A DNA stretch of 64,000 nt. It comes from CAYHCE01 sp964355015. Lineage in GTDB: Bacteria; Cyanobacteriota; Cyanobacteriia; PCC-6307; Cyanobiaceae. A program made the position numbers and the translations under genes. Shown here piece after piece: positions 24,438 through 33,134 of this stretch (within the stretch, counting starts at the first letter, position 1; each line of letters opens with the position of its first letter). Location: NCBI GenBank assembly GCA_964355015.1, contig CAYHCE010000018.1:9318-73317 (forward strand), read 5' to 3'. The notes below the pieces were generated by a model. It searched no databases, had not been told where the DNA came from, and saw nothing but the letters and a program-made list of their open reading frames with translations.

Positions 24438-24547
24438 GGTAAGGACGTGCGCCGCTTGTGCGAGGCGTACTGACGATCAGATACCTTACCGCCCCGTGCT
24501 CCACCCTCCCGATCCTTAGGATTCTCCACTCCGATCGATGAAGCCAG

Positions 24548-27046
24548 ATGCGGGTCTCGCTCCGATGGCTGCGGGAGCTGGTTGCCTGCCAGGTGGCGGT
24601 TCAGGAGCTCGGCGAGCGGCTCTCGATCGCCGGCTTCGAGGTGGAGGGAATCGAGGATCTGACCAGCAGCGCCGCTGGGGTTGTGGTGGGTTTCGTCGAG
24701 GAACGCCAGCCGCACCCCAACGCCGACAAACTCAGCGTCTGCCGGGTGCGGGTATCGGCAGCAGGATCCGCCGACCGGGTGCTTCAGATCGTCTGCGGCG
24801 CACCCAATGTGCGAAGCGGCATTCATGTGCCCGTGGCCCTGGTGGGGGCCCACCTGCCGGCGGTGGACCTGACGATCAAGCCGGCTGAACTGCGGGGCGT
24901 GGCCAGCAGCGGCATGATCTGCTCCTTGCGGGAACTGGGGCTGGCCGACGGCTCCGACGGCATCGCCGTGCTCGACGAGCTGCTGGACACCGTGCCCGCG
25001 GTGGGGCTGCCGGTGGGGCCTGCCCTCGGCCTGGACGACCAGGTGATCGAGCTGGCGATCACCGCCAATCGGCCGGACGGCCTCTCGATGCGGGGCATCG
25101 CCCGCGAGGTGGCTGCCCTCACCGGCGCCGCCCTCACCCTGCCGGCGGCGGCGCCGCAGATCCCTGCCGAACCGCTGTCTCCCTCCGCGGCCAGCCGGGC
25201 AGCGATCGAAACCGGCGGACTGTTCAGCCTCACGGCCCTGGGCGGCATCACGGTGGCGCCCTCACCGACCTGGCTGCAGCAACGACTGGCGCGGGCCGGC
25301 CTGCGCCCGATCAACAATGTGGTGGACATCACCAATCTGGTGATGCTCGAGACCGGCCAGCCCCTGCATGCCTTCGACCGCGATCGCCTGGCCGGCCTGC
25401 ACGGCGGCGTGGCGGACCCAGCAGCGATCGGCCTGCGCAGCGCACGGCCGGATGAGCGGTTCACGGCTCTCGACGGCATCGAACACAGCCTCGCAGCGGA
25501 GGCTCTGCTGGTGACCTACGCCGATACCCCGGTGGCCCTGGCGGGGGTGATCGGGGGCGCGAACGCTTCGGTGCAGAGCGGCACCACGGCCCTCTGGCTG
25601 GAGGCGGCCGTGTTCACGCCCGAGGCGGTGCGGCGCAGCGCCCGCAGCGTGGGACTGCGCACCGATGCCAGTGCCCGCTTCGAGAAAGGGTTGCCGCGGG
25701 AGGCCACCCTCGTAGCGGCGGACCGGGCCGTCGAGTTGCTGCAGGAGCTGGCCGGTGCCCGGCTGGAGGGGCGCTGGCTGCATGAACGTCCACTGGAGGC
25801 TCCCCAGCCACTGCTGCTGCGCCGCGATGCCCTGCATAACCTGCTGGGACCGGTGCTGGTGGATGGGGAGGCCGTTGACCTGCCTGACGCTCGCATCCAG
25901 CAGACCCTCGAAGCCCTCGGCTGTCGGCTCGAGCCGATCGGGGTGGGCTGGCAGGTCGTGGTGCCGCCGGCCCGCTCGATGGACCTGCGGCGCGAGGTGG
26001 ACCTGATCGAGGAAGTGGCCCGTCTGGTGGGATACGACCAGTTCGGCGCGCACCTGCCCGACCCGATCGCTCCGGGTGGCCTCAGCCCGTCCCAGCAGGC
26101 CGAAAGGCGGCTGCGGCGCGCACTCTGCCAGGCGGGCCTGCAGGAAACCTGCTCGTTCTCCCTGGTACCGGCCCGCGGCCTGTTAGAGGTCGAGACCGGT
26201 GAGGAGACCGGCAGCGGGACCGCAGTCTCCGGCCACAGGGTGCCGCTGATCAACCCCCTGCTGGCCGACTACGGCCACCTGCGCGACAACCTGATCGATG
26301 AACTGCTGCTGGCGGCCCGCCGCAACCTGCAGTCCTCCAGCGGTGGCTTCTGGGCCTTCGAGATCGGCAACGTATTCGCCCCCGATGGCGATGGGGCTCA
26401 GCAGCGGCCCGAGCTGGCCGGGGTGATCGGCGGCGAGCGCCGCTCCGAGCTCTGGAGCAGCGGCGGCAAGAGCCGCGCTGCCGATTTCTTCGAGGCCCGC
26501 GGCGTACTGCAGCGTGCCCTAGCCAGCCTGGCGATCCCCTGCGTGGACCGGGCCCTCAGCAGCCATCCGCTGCTGCACCCCGGCCGTGCCGCCGAGCTGG
26601 TGGTGGAGGGCAGGCCGGCCGGCTGGTTCGGTCAGCTGCATCCCGCCCGGGCCGAGGCCCTGGACCTGCCCGAGGCCACCTACCTGTTCCAGCTGGGTCT
26701 CACCCCCCTGCTCACGGCGGCCACCCGGCGCAATCGCTGGCAACCGAGCTTCACTCTCTTCCCCACCGTGCCGGCCTCGGAACGGGATCTGGCCCTGGTG
26801 GTGTCGAGCGCCATCACGGCGGGCCAGCTGCTCGGCGCGATCCGCAAGGCGGGCAAGCCGTTGCTGGAAACGGCCGAGCTGATCGACCGCTACGTGGGCA
26901 GCCAGGTGGCCGAAGGCTGCGCCAGCCAGGCATTCCGCCTGCGCTACCGGGATGCCCGTCGCACCCTCACCGACGCCGAGGTGGAGCAGGCCCATGCCAC
27001 CATCCGCTCCGCCCTCGAGCAGCAGTTCGGGGCCCAGTTGCGCTGA
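24548..27046 (+). CDS. pheT: Phenylalanyl-tRNA synthetase beta subunit
   Basis: 832 residues. Beta subunit of the alpha2-beta2 synthetase for tRNA-Phe; the alpha gene is not in the window. The N-terminal tRNA-binding (EMAP-like) domain is seen in VGFVEERQPHPNADKLSVCR near residues 48-67. The B3/4 editing domain has NNVVDITNLVMLETGQPLHAFD and GVIGGANASVQSGTT. The B5 domain and the B6/B7 catalytic-core-like region follow (EEVARLVGYDQF, INPLLADYGHLRDNLI), and the C-terminal FDX-ACB domain has FPTVPASERDLALVV. It begins close to an ATG that overlaps no other gene, 4 bases before the convergent rlmD gene at its end. Confidence 0.97.
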   Translation: MRVSLRWLRELVACQVAVQELGERLSIAGFEVEGIEDLTSSAAGVVVGFVEERQPHPNADKLSVCRVRVSAAGSADRVLQIVCGAPNVRSGIHVPVALVGAHLPAVDLTIKPAELRGVASSGMICSLRELGLADGSDGIAVLDELLDTVPAVGLPVGPALGLDDQVIELAITANRPDGLSMRGIAREVAALTGAALTLPAAAPQIPAEPLSPSAASRAAIETGGLFSLTALGGITVAPSPTWLQQRLARAGLRPINNVVDITNLVMLETGQPLHAFDRDRLAGLHGGVADPAAIGLRSARPDERFTALDGIEHSLAAEALLVTYADTPVALAGVIGGANASVQSGTTALWLEAAVFTPEAVRRSARSVGLRTDASARFEKGLPREATLVAADRAVELLQELAGARLEGRWLHERPLEAPQPLLLRRDALHNLLGPVLVDGEAVDLPDARIQQTLEALGCRLEPIGVGWQVVVPPARSMDLRREVDLIEEVARLVGYDQFGAHLPDPIAPGGLSPSQQAERRLRRALCQAGLQETCSFSLVPARGLLEVETGEETGSGTAVSGHRVPLINPLLADYGHLRDNLIDELLLAARRNLQSSSGGFWAFEIGNVFAPDGDGAQQRPELAGVIGGERRSELWSSGGKSRAADFFEARGVLQRALASLAIPCVDRALSSHPLLHPGRAAELVVEGRPAGWFGQLHPARAEALDLPEATYLFQLGLTPLLTAATRRNRWQPSFTLFPTVPASERDLALVVSSAITAGQLLGAIRKAGKPLLETAELIDRYVGSQVAEGCASQAFRLRYRDARRTLTDAEVEQAHATIRSALEQQFGAQLR

Positions 27047-27050
27047 GCAC

Positions 27051-28463
27051 TCAGGCCCGCTCCAGCACCGCCAGCGCTTCCACATGGGCGGTCTGGGGGA
27101 AGAAATCGATGGGATGGACACGTCGCAGCAGCAGGGAGCCAGTCGCGGTGAGACGGGCCAGATCCCGGGCAAGACTGGCGGGATTGCAGCTGAGATAGGC
27201 CACCCGAGCGGGTGGTGTGGCCAGGATCGCGTCGCAGACGCTTGCCGGCAGACCCTTGCGGGGCGGATCCAGCAGCAGCCCATGCGCCCGTTCCAGCAGC
27301 TCAGGCAGGGCCAGGGCCACGTCAGCGGGCTCCACGGTCAGGCCGTTGAGGCCATTGAGTCCAGCGTTGAGCCGGGCCTGCTCCACGCTGGCCGGGTGCT
27401 GTTCCAGACCCAGCACCCGGGCGCCGGCAGCCGCCAGGGGGAGGCTGAAGGTGCCGATGCCGCAGTAGGCGTCGACGATGGTGCGGCCGGCGGCCGGCTC
27501 CAGTGCCTCGATCAGCAGCGGCACCAGCCGTTCTGCCTGCAGAGTATGCACCTGAAAAAAAGTATCGGGACCGATCCGCAGCTCCAGGCCGGCGAACCGC
27601 TCGCTCAGCCAGGGGCGGCCGGCGATGCCTACCGTGCGCGGGCCCATCAGGCTGTTGGTGGCCAGGGGCTGCAGGTTGAGGCAGACTCCGACCAGCTCCG
27701 GCCAGCGGTCCATCCAGATCCGGGCCATCTCGGGCAGATCCGGCAGGTCTTCGTGGCTGCTGACCAGGGTGAGCAGCACCTCGCCGCTGTGATGACCGAC
27801 CCGCAGAGCGAGATGGCGCAGCCCTCCCCCCTCGCGGAGATCCACATCCACAGGCCAGTCGCTGGCTTCGAGATCCCGTTTGAGTGGCGCGATCAGACGG
27901 TCGATGCGGGGATCCAGCACCGGACAGCGGTTCATGTTGACGATCCGGTGGCTGCCGCTGCGGTAGAAGCCGGCGCGGACCACCCCCTCGGGGGTGCGCT
28001 CCAGCGGAATGGTGGTGCGGTTGCGATAGCCCAGCGGTGTGGCGGAAGCCAGGATCGGTTCCACCGTCAGCGTCTGGCCGCCGATGCGCCGCAGTGCCTG
28101 CTGGACCAGGTCCTGCTTCCACTCGGCCTGAGCCTGATCGTCGAGGTGCTGCACACTGCAGCCGCCACAGCGGGACGCCAGGATGCAGGGAGGATGCCTG
28201 CGTTCCGGGGCATCGTTGAGCCGTTCCAGAACCTGGGCTACCAGATGCCGCTGAGCGCGGTGCTCCACCCGGACCCGCACCTCTTCACCCGGCAGGGCCG
28301 CCGGCACGAACACCACCACGGCCCGCGCCTCGGCGGAAGCATCGGCATGGCCGCCGGGCAGGGTGTCCGGGATCTCGATCCGCCCCACCCCCTGCCCCCC
28401 ATGGTTGAGACCGGTGATGCGGAGCTGAAGGTCCGTGCCAGCGGGCGGCAGGGGAAATCCCAT
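27051..28463 (-). CDS. rlmD: 23S rRNA (uracil-5-)-methyltransferase, TrmA/RlmD family
   Basis: 470 residues. It methylates a uridine of 23S rRNA at C5 with SAM. The N-terminal TRAM domain spans about 8-65. The iron-sulfur motif CILASRCGGCSVQHL gives three Cys (Cx5CxxC) plus the later Cys in NMNRCPVL, as in RlmD. The methyltransferase core has VDAYCGIGTFSLPLA, the DPPRKGLP loop and the catalytic Cys in LSCNPASLARDL. RlmCD-type enzymes also modify 23S rRNA, so which position is methylated remains uncertain. It is convergent with pheT, 4 bases apart, and divergent from apcD. Confidence 0.9.
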   Translation of the reverse strand: MGFPLPPAGTDLQLRITGLNHGGQGVGRIEIPDTLPGGHADASAEARAVVVFVPAALPGEEVRVRVEHRAQRHLVAQVLERLNDAPERRHPPCILASRCGGCSVQHLDDQAQAEWKQDLVQQALRRIGGQTLTVEPILASATPLGYRNRTTIPLERTPEGVVRAGFYRSGSHRIVNMNRCPVLDPRIDRLIAPLKRDLEASDWPVDVDLREGGGLRHLALRVGHHSGEVLLTLVSSHEDLPDLPEMARIWMDRWPELVGVCLNLQPLATNSLMGPRTVGIAGRPWLSERFAGLELRIGPDTFFQVHTLQAERLVPLLIEALEPAAGRTIVDAYCGIGTFSLPLAAAGARVLGLEQHPASVEQARLNAGLNGLNGLTVEPADVALALPELLERAHGLLLDPPRKGLPASVCDAILATPPARVAYLSCNPASLARDLARLTATGSLLLRRVHPIDFFPQTAHVEALAVLERA

Positions 28464-28530
28464 CAGGAGCGAGGGTGCGGCAGAAGCCTGAACCCGAACC
28501 CTAGATGCAAAGGGCCGTTACATCTGATCC

Positions 28531-28566
28531 GCTCCGGCCGTGCGGAGCTGAAGACGTCGATACACT
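28531..28566 (+). promoter_or_regulatory. Hairpin and -10-like element before apcD
   Basis: A perfect 6-bp inverted repeat, GCTCCG and CGGAGC with a 6-base spacer, is followed by TACACT at 28561-28566, a fair -10 match, 22 bases before the apcD start. No good -35 is seen. If TACACT is a promoter, the repeat sits where an operator could act; this is weak evidence. Confidence 0.3.
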
Positions 28567-28588
28567 GATCGGGCGCCTGGTGTCCTCG

Positions 28589-29083
28589 ATGAGCGTCGTT
28601 CGGGATCTGATCCTCCAAGCCGATGATCAGTTGCGGTATCCCAGCGGCGGGGAGCTGCGCTCGATGGCGCAATTCCTATCCGGAGGTACGCAGCGCATCC
28701 GAGTCGCCCGCGCCCTCACCGAAAACGAGAAGAAGATCGTCGACGAGGCGGCCCGGCAGTTGTTCTCCCTCAAGCCCGAGTACGTGGCCCAGGGTGGCAA
28801 TGCCTACGGCCAGAGGCAGAGAGCCCAGTGCCTGCGTGATTTCAGCTGGTATCTGCGGCTGGTCACCTACGGCGTGCTGGCAGGCAGCACAGAGAAAATC
28901 CAGGAGATCGGCCTGATCGGCGCCCGCGAGATGTACAACAGCCTCGGCGTGCCGATGGCCGGCATGGTGGAGGGCATGCGTACCTTGAAAGCCGCCTCCC
29001 TTGCCCTGCTCGGCACAGAGGATGCGGCCATGACGGCCCCCTACTTCGATTTCCTGATCCAGGGCATGCAGACTCCCGGCTGA
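28589..29083 (+). CDS. apcD: Allophycocyanin alpha-B subunit
   Basis: 164 residues from the ATG at 28589. ApcD is a core phycobilisome subunit and terminal energy emitter that helps pass excitation to photosystem I or II. The globin-like phycobiliprotein pattern starts SVVRDLILQADDQLRYPSGG; the bilin-attachment Cys is in AQCLRDFSWYLR at about residue 81; GAREMYNSLGVPMAGMVEG and APYFDFLIQGMQ near the end are typical of ApcD and differ from ApcA and ApcB. It stands alone, away from other allophycocyanin genes, as in many cyanobacteria. A terminator follows at 29130. Confidence 0.95.
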   Translation: MSVVRDLILQADDQLRYPSGGELRSMAQFLSGGTQRIRVARALTENEKKIVDEAARQLFSLKPEYVAQGGNAYGQRQRAQCLRDFSWYLRLVTYGVLAGSTEKIQEIGLIGAREMYNSLGVPMAGMVEGMRTLKAASLALLGTEDAAMTAPYFDFLIQGMQTPG

Positions 29084-29129
29084 GAGCCCGGGACCAGAGC
29101 TGCCTGCTTCGCCCCTCTGATGAGCCCGT

Positions 29130-29158
29130 GCCCCTTCTTGGGGCTGGATTTGGTTTGC
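29130..29158 (+). terminator. Rho-independent-type terminator of apcD
   Basis: GCCCC and GGGGC form a 5-bp stem around TTCTT about 46 bases after the apcD stop. It is followed by TGGATTTGGTTTG, a T-rich but broken tract. A modest but reasonable terminator. Confidence 0.55.
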
Positions 29159-29513
29159 TCAACAGTCGTACCGGCCGACTCGCCGTGACGGAGCAGCTTG
29201 CTGCCCCATAAACAGTACTTCAGGTCTCGCATGCGTCTCACCGCAGGACTATCAGCCAGTCTCTGATGGAACAGCTGAGACGGCTGGACGCAGAGGGCCC
29301 CAGCGGCGAGAGGGTGGGTACGGCTCGCATGGCCGGACGGGGCCCGCAGCGCAGATGCTGCCATGGGCTGCTCAGGAGCTGAGGTGAGGGTCGCTACCAG
29401 CGAAGCCGCACGATCGATCCTGCTTCAAGAACAACGAAGCGATCAAGTCTGCGCGCTTTGATGCAACAACCCGGAAACCCGATTTTCTGGGAGCAACCAC
29501 TGCCTTGCTGGTG

Positions 29514-29539
29514 GTGTGCAGGTGCTGGCTGCTGCACAC
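29514..29539. repeat. 8-bp inverted repeat (hairpin)
   Basis: GTGTGCAG and CTGCACAC face each other across a 10-base loop. It lies in the gene-free region after apcD. It may be part of an RNA structure; no U-tract follows. Confidence 0.5.
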
Positions 29540-29865
29540 ATCACGTCCCCCCTTCAGCCTGCCCTTTCACGCCTGGCACGACTCCACCCTCCCCTGGCCC
29601 ACAGCGGAAGCATCCCGAGCCCTCTGGCAAGTCCCAGCCTTGCTCGACGTCCGCTTGTCTCATTCCGGACGCGGCTCTGGACTCCTGCTGAGACCAGCCT
29701 GAGAGGGCGAATCCGAGCGGATCAAGGCGAGGGCAATGGAGGTGATCCCATCGAGACCTGCGTGATGCGTCCAGCCAGCCGGGTCGCCACTCGGGCCTGG
29801 GGAGAGGCGCCAACCCCACCGAGGTAAAGATCGGAGCGCAGCAGGAGGCCTGCAGGCCATCAAAA

Positions 29866-29900
29866 CTGTGCGTACCTGTGTAAACAGCAGGTACGCACAG
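29866..29900. repeat. Perfect 13-bp inverted repeat
   Basis: CTGTGCGTACCTG and CAGGTACGCACAG match perfectly as reverse complements, with the 9-base spacer TGTAAACAG. This is the strongest inverted repeat seen in any non-coding part of the window. It is not followed by a T-tract on either strand. It could be an RNA hairpin of a small RNA, a repressor site or a recombination site. Confidence 0.85.
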
Positions 29901-30071
29901 AGAGCACGCATTTGTTTGCAGTGCATCTGCTGACCCTGCAGCGGCCTGGACAAGCTCAACAGGCGAATCTGGACAACACCATCCCCAGGCCAGGGTCCCG
30001 ACTCCCCTCGCCCGGGACGACACGCAGCAGGAGGCCAGGTCGTTCATACACTCACACAGATGGGACCAGCT

Positions 30072-30095
30072 CCTGGACCCGTATGGGGTCCCAGG
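30072..30095. repeat. Strong hairpin 28 bases past the J-domain gene
   Basis: CCTGGACCC pairs with GGGGTCCCAGG around GTAT, with one bulged base; nine pairs in all. On the minus strand it lies just after the J-domain stop and could end that transcript, though no U-tract follows. The TGGGACC and GGTCCCA arms at 30061-30067 and 30087-30093 give an alternative fold. Confidence 0.5.
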
Positions 30096-30123
30096 CGAGA
30101 CCAGCGCAACAGGAGAGGGGGTC

Positions 30124-31188
30124 TCAGGCCGAGCGGCGATAGAGCTCCTTGAGCAACTGGTACGCCTCGTTGAGACGGCGCATGGCATCGGCACTGCCGC
30201 CCGAATCCGGGTGGTGACTCATCGCCTGTTCCCGGTAGGCCTCCCGGATCTGGCTGAGGCTGAGCTTGTGGCCGGGCGCGGTGGGGAGATCCAGCAGACG
30301 CAGGGCACCCTGGAGAGTCATGGTGTGCTCAAGGGTCTGGAAGGAGGTGCCATGCCGGCGTCGGCGGAACCGATGCACGAAGCGACGAATCAGGGTCGGA
30401 ATCCGCAGGGTCAGAGTGCCCGCGCTGAACGGGTCCTCCAGCAACCCGGCCGCCACGACGACGCGGGCGAAATCGGGAGGTCCTGGAAGCCAGCCGGACA
30501 CGAAGCCGCTGATCCACTGCTCCAGCAGCGACCAGGTGAACGGCCTTCCCTCCGCCTGATCGGACTGAGGCCAGATCTCCTGGGCCAGCCAGAGCATGCT
30601 GGCTTCAAGGACCGCCTCGTTGGCCTCCGTGCCGTAGAGGCCGAGCCAGTGATCCTGAACGGCCGCCAATGCCTGATCGAGTTCGATGGTGTCCACCCCG
30701 GGAAGGGGTTCCGGGGAGGCGGGCTGGGGGGGATGGAGACTCTGACGCAGGCGGGCCGAAGACTGGCGCACGAAGCCGGGCAGGTCGATCCCGCTCCCAC
30801 CTGCGGGACGACCGCCGGCGGCCCGGCTCGGTCCGCCCTGACCTGGAGGAGTGAGCGTACGAGCCCAGGGATCGGTTCCCGACACCACCTCAGGTCGCGC
30901 GGGGTCCTCGGGATCGCGGTCAAGAACCAGCAACCCCTGCTGGTGGCTGGTCACCAGGACAAGGGCGCCGCTTTCATGCAGGCTGCCCTCGAGATCGACC
31001 CCGGCGTTCTGCTGCTCGGAATCGGGATCATCCCCGGCCGGAAACAGATCCCGCAGCAGCTGTTCGAGCAGGGCTCCGCGGCTGCGATGGCCGAACTGTC
31101 CCTTGAGCTCATCGATCTGGGCGACCAGATCCACGGAAAGTTCCAGATAGATCCGCTGTCGGCCTGGCTTCGCGTCTTGTGCCACCAC
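30124..31188 (-). CDS. J-domain protein with ribbon-helix-helix-like N-terminus
   Basis: 354 residues from a GTG at 31188 (a GTG at 31185 is equivalent). The C-terminus is a compact J-domain: LSLSQIREAYREQAMSHHPDSGG with the essential HPD, then ADAMRRLNEAYQLL, meaning it should stimulate a DnaK ATPase. The N-terminal 45 residues (RQRIYLELSVDLVAQIDELKGQFGHRSRGALLEQLL) look like a ribbon-helix-helix DNA-binding fold. A Pro/Gly-rich linker covers about 95-170, then a helical middle (190-300, with LGLYGTEANEAVLEASML). I do not know a named family for the whole. It is monocistronic in a fairly open stretch. Confidence 0.8.
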   Translation of the reverse strand: MVAQDAKPGRQRIYLELSVDLVAQIDELKGQFGHRSRGALLEQLLRDLFPAGDDPDSEQQNAGVDLEGSLHESGALVLVTSHQQGLLVLDRDPEDPARPEVVSGTDPWARTLTPPGQGGPSRAAGGRPAGGSGIDLPGFVRQSSARLRQSLHPPQPASPEPLPGVDTIELDQALAAVQDHWLGLYGTEANEAVLEASMLWLAQEIWPQSDQAEGRPFTWSLLEQWISGFVSGWLPGPPDFARVVVAAGLLEDPFSAGTLTLRIPTLIRRFVHRFRRRRHGTSFQTLEHTMTLQGALRLLDLPTAPGHKLSLSQIREAYREQAMSHHPDSGGSADAMRRLNEAYQLLKELYRRSA

Positions 31189-31209
31189 GGCTCCCCGGCG
31201 ATGCGGGCC

Positions 31210-32925
31210 TTATCGGCCCATCATCTCCCTAAGGAATCGTTGCTGGGCGGCGGCGGCTTCCTGGTAGCGGTCGAGCAGGATGCGGGTGTCGTTGGGTGCT
31301 GCGGCGGAAAACGCAGCCGTGTTTGCCGCCAGGGGGCCGGGGGCTGAAGGGGTGGACTGGTTGAGCAGCAGCGGCAACTGCAGCGGCGGCAAGGGTGGCA
31401 GCCAGGCCGGCACGAGCGGCGGACGTGGCCTTGGAGCCGACGGCGTTCTGGGAACGGCATTGCCGGGCCTCGGCCGCTTCGTCGATGCCGCCGTGGGTCT
31501 GAGCACCGCAGGGGCCTGGGGCCTCGGCTGGAGAGGGCCCGGCTCGCCAGTGCCGGCCGCCAGGTCGGGCGGCGCGACCGGCACGGCGGGGCGCCGGGCA
31601 GCGGCGGCGGCGGCAGCAGCGGCGACACGGGCAATCTCGATCTGACGCTCCTGCTCCCGCAACCGCGCCAGCTGATAACCAGGCACCACGCTGAGCAGAT
31701 GCCCGGGGGTGGAATCCGCCGGGTAGACGAGGCTGACGCGCACGTGATTGTTCACACCCGCGGCAAGGTTGAGGGATGTCAACGAGAGACTCTCGCCGGA
31801 GCGCATGCCCACATGCACTTCCCGGTAGCCCTCGCTGGTCTGGATGCCGATCGATCCACGGAAGGCGGTGAAGGGTCGACCGTTGGCGCTGGGGTGGCTC
31901 AGCACAAGTTCATAGGGACCGCTGCCGGTGAGGTTGAGATCCACATCGAAACGAACCCCATAGGTACCGACATTGTCGAGCGAGGAATCCAGCATGCGGC
32001 TGGCCAGCGGATTCACCTGCACCTCACGTGTACCGAAGTTGTGGCGGTTGGTGCTGGTCAAGGGAACGTGAAGGGGGGATCGGTTCAGGTCGTGGCTGAT
32101 GCTGGACTGGAAGGCATCCCCGATCGCCACGCCCCCCACCCGCGAGAAGACCTGGCGGTTCTCGATCTGGGGCAGCATGCTCAGGTAGATCCGTCCGGGG
32201 GCCAGCAGTCCCTGATCGAGGACCGCAATCAGCTCGGCCTCGCTGTTTGGATCCTCCGCAGCCACCACAGCCATGTGGAAGGGTCCGTCGCTGCGGCCCC
32301 GCAGCAGACCGTTGGCGATGCCCCGGGCCGGAAGCTGAGTATGAAACAGAACAGCGCGGCTGTAGGGAGGAATGGTGAAGGTCTCGGGAAGCTTCGGATC
32401 CCGTTGGCGCCTCAGCATCGTGACGGCCGTGGCGTCGCCGGGACCGGTGTTCCAGGGGCGAGGTCCGAGGGGCTTGACGCCCATCAGATGATTGGCAAGA
32501 TAGGGGGCCTCGAAACTGTTGCGGACAGCGCCCGATTCGAGCTCAAGGGTGACCGGCCTGGAACCGGGATTGATCACGATAGTCGCGAGAGTCAGCGTGC
32601 CCCGCACCAATCCGTAGCCAAGGCGCTTGGCGTCCTCCGGATAATACTTGTGGTGCATGTGCAGGCCGAATTCGCCGTTGAAGGCGAAGACGGCATTGGG
32701 AAGAGATTGACCGGTTTCCCTCGCCATGGCCGAGCCAGGGGCCGTGTTGACCAGAATTCCGGGCCCGAACACTTCTTCCGGCTGGTTCGAGTGAAGAACA
32801 GGAACGTTGTTGAAGGTGCCCTGCAGGGGGCTGGCCGTCTGACCAGCCATCAAGGCCACATAGGCATGGGCGACGGGCGCCTCGACGGCCACCGCGCCGA
32901 GCAGCGTCAGAAGAATCGGTCGCAT
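31210..32925 (-). CDS. DUF3370-family exported protein
   Basis: 571 residues from the ATG at 32925. A signal peptide is evident (RPILLTLLGAVAVEAPVAHA). The middle, about residues 30-440, has DUF3370-type segments such as GDATAVTMLRRQRDP, GPGILVNTAPGSAMARE and NNHVRVSLVYPADS. This family is almost restricted to cyanobacteria, and its function is unknown. The last 130 residues are low complexity: a run of nine Ala (VAAAAAAAAARR), then Pro/Ala-rich sequence, ending with the charged ILLDRYQEAAAAQQRFLREMM. It lies 21 bases before the J-domain gene on the same strand. An envelope location is inferred from the signal peptide. Confidence 0.85.
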   Translation of the reverse strand: MRPILLTLLGAVAVEAPVAHAYVALMAGQTASPLQGTFNNVPVLHSNQPEEVFGPGILVNTAPGSAMARETGQSLPNAVFAFNGEFGLHMHHKYYPEDAKRLGYGLVRGTLTLATIVINPGSRPVTLELESGAVRNSFEAPYLANHLMGVKPLGPRPWNTGPGDATAVTMLRRQRDPKLPETFTIPPYSRAVLFHTQLPARGIANGLLRGRSDGPFHMAVVAAEDPNSEAELIAVLDQGLLAPGRIYLSMLPQIENRQVFSRVGGVAIGDAFQSSISHDLNRSPLHVPLTSTNRHNFGTREVQVNPLASRMLDSSLDNVGTYGVRFDVDLNLTGSGPYELVLSHPSANGRPFTAFRGSIGIQTSEGYREVHVGMRSGESLSLTSLNLAAGVNNHVRVSLVYPADSTPGHLLSVVPGYQLARLREQERQIEIARVAAAAAAAAARRPAVPVAPPDLAAGTGEPGPLQPRPQAPAVLRPTAASTKRPRPGNAVPRTPSAPRPRPPLVPAWLPPLPPLQLPLLLNQSTPSAPGPLAANTAAFSAAAPNDTRILLDRYQEAAAAQQRFLREMMGR

Positions 32926-33134
32926 GAGACCAATGGGACCAACTATTCTCACGCTGGGTCTCGGCAGGGAAGACGAAAGGAAGTCTGCGGTTTTCCTCCC
33001 AGCGGGCATGGGCACAGGGCCCTGAACTGGATTGGGTTTTCGCAGGCGGTCCGGTGTTCGCACGGGGTGTCAAACAGGGATCGCATCGGAGGGGGACAGC
33101 TCGCTAGAACCATCCCTTCCTGTTTCATTTTCCC

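Larger units (their letters stand above)
29084..30123 (+). other. 1.04-kb gene-free, hairpin-rich region
   Basis: This stretch separates the 3' ends of apcD (+) and the J-domain gene (-). I find no frame with protein-like composition; the longest minus-strand frame (29541-30194) is rich in Cys, Ser and Arg, and overlaps the J-domain gene. Base composition is less GC-rich than its surroundings by eye. It holds several inverted repeats (listed separately at 29514-29539, 29866-29900 and 30072-30095, and a weaker one at 29995-30018). It may hold an uncharacterised small RNA, a degraded gene or an old insertion. I see no IS ends, direct-repeat flanks or tRNA remnant. Confidence 0.6.

Noticed and set aside
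29881..29930. Possible integron attC-like site around TGTAAACAG
   Set aside because: No attC R and L boxes in the correct order, and no integrase or cassette genes nearby. The repeat is better described as a simple inverted repeat.
29084..30123. Insertion sequence or prophage remnant in the 1-kb gap
   Set aside because: No transposase or phage protein similarity, no terminal inverted repeats with flanking duplications, and no tRNA adjacent.
29541..30194. A 217-codon minus-strand open frame in the gene-free region
   Set aside because: It overlaps the J-domain gene in another frame, is rich in Cys, Ser and Arg, and has no recognisable domain. GC-rich DNA gives such frames by chance.
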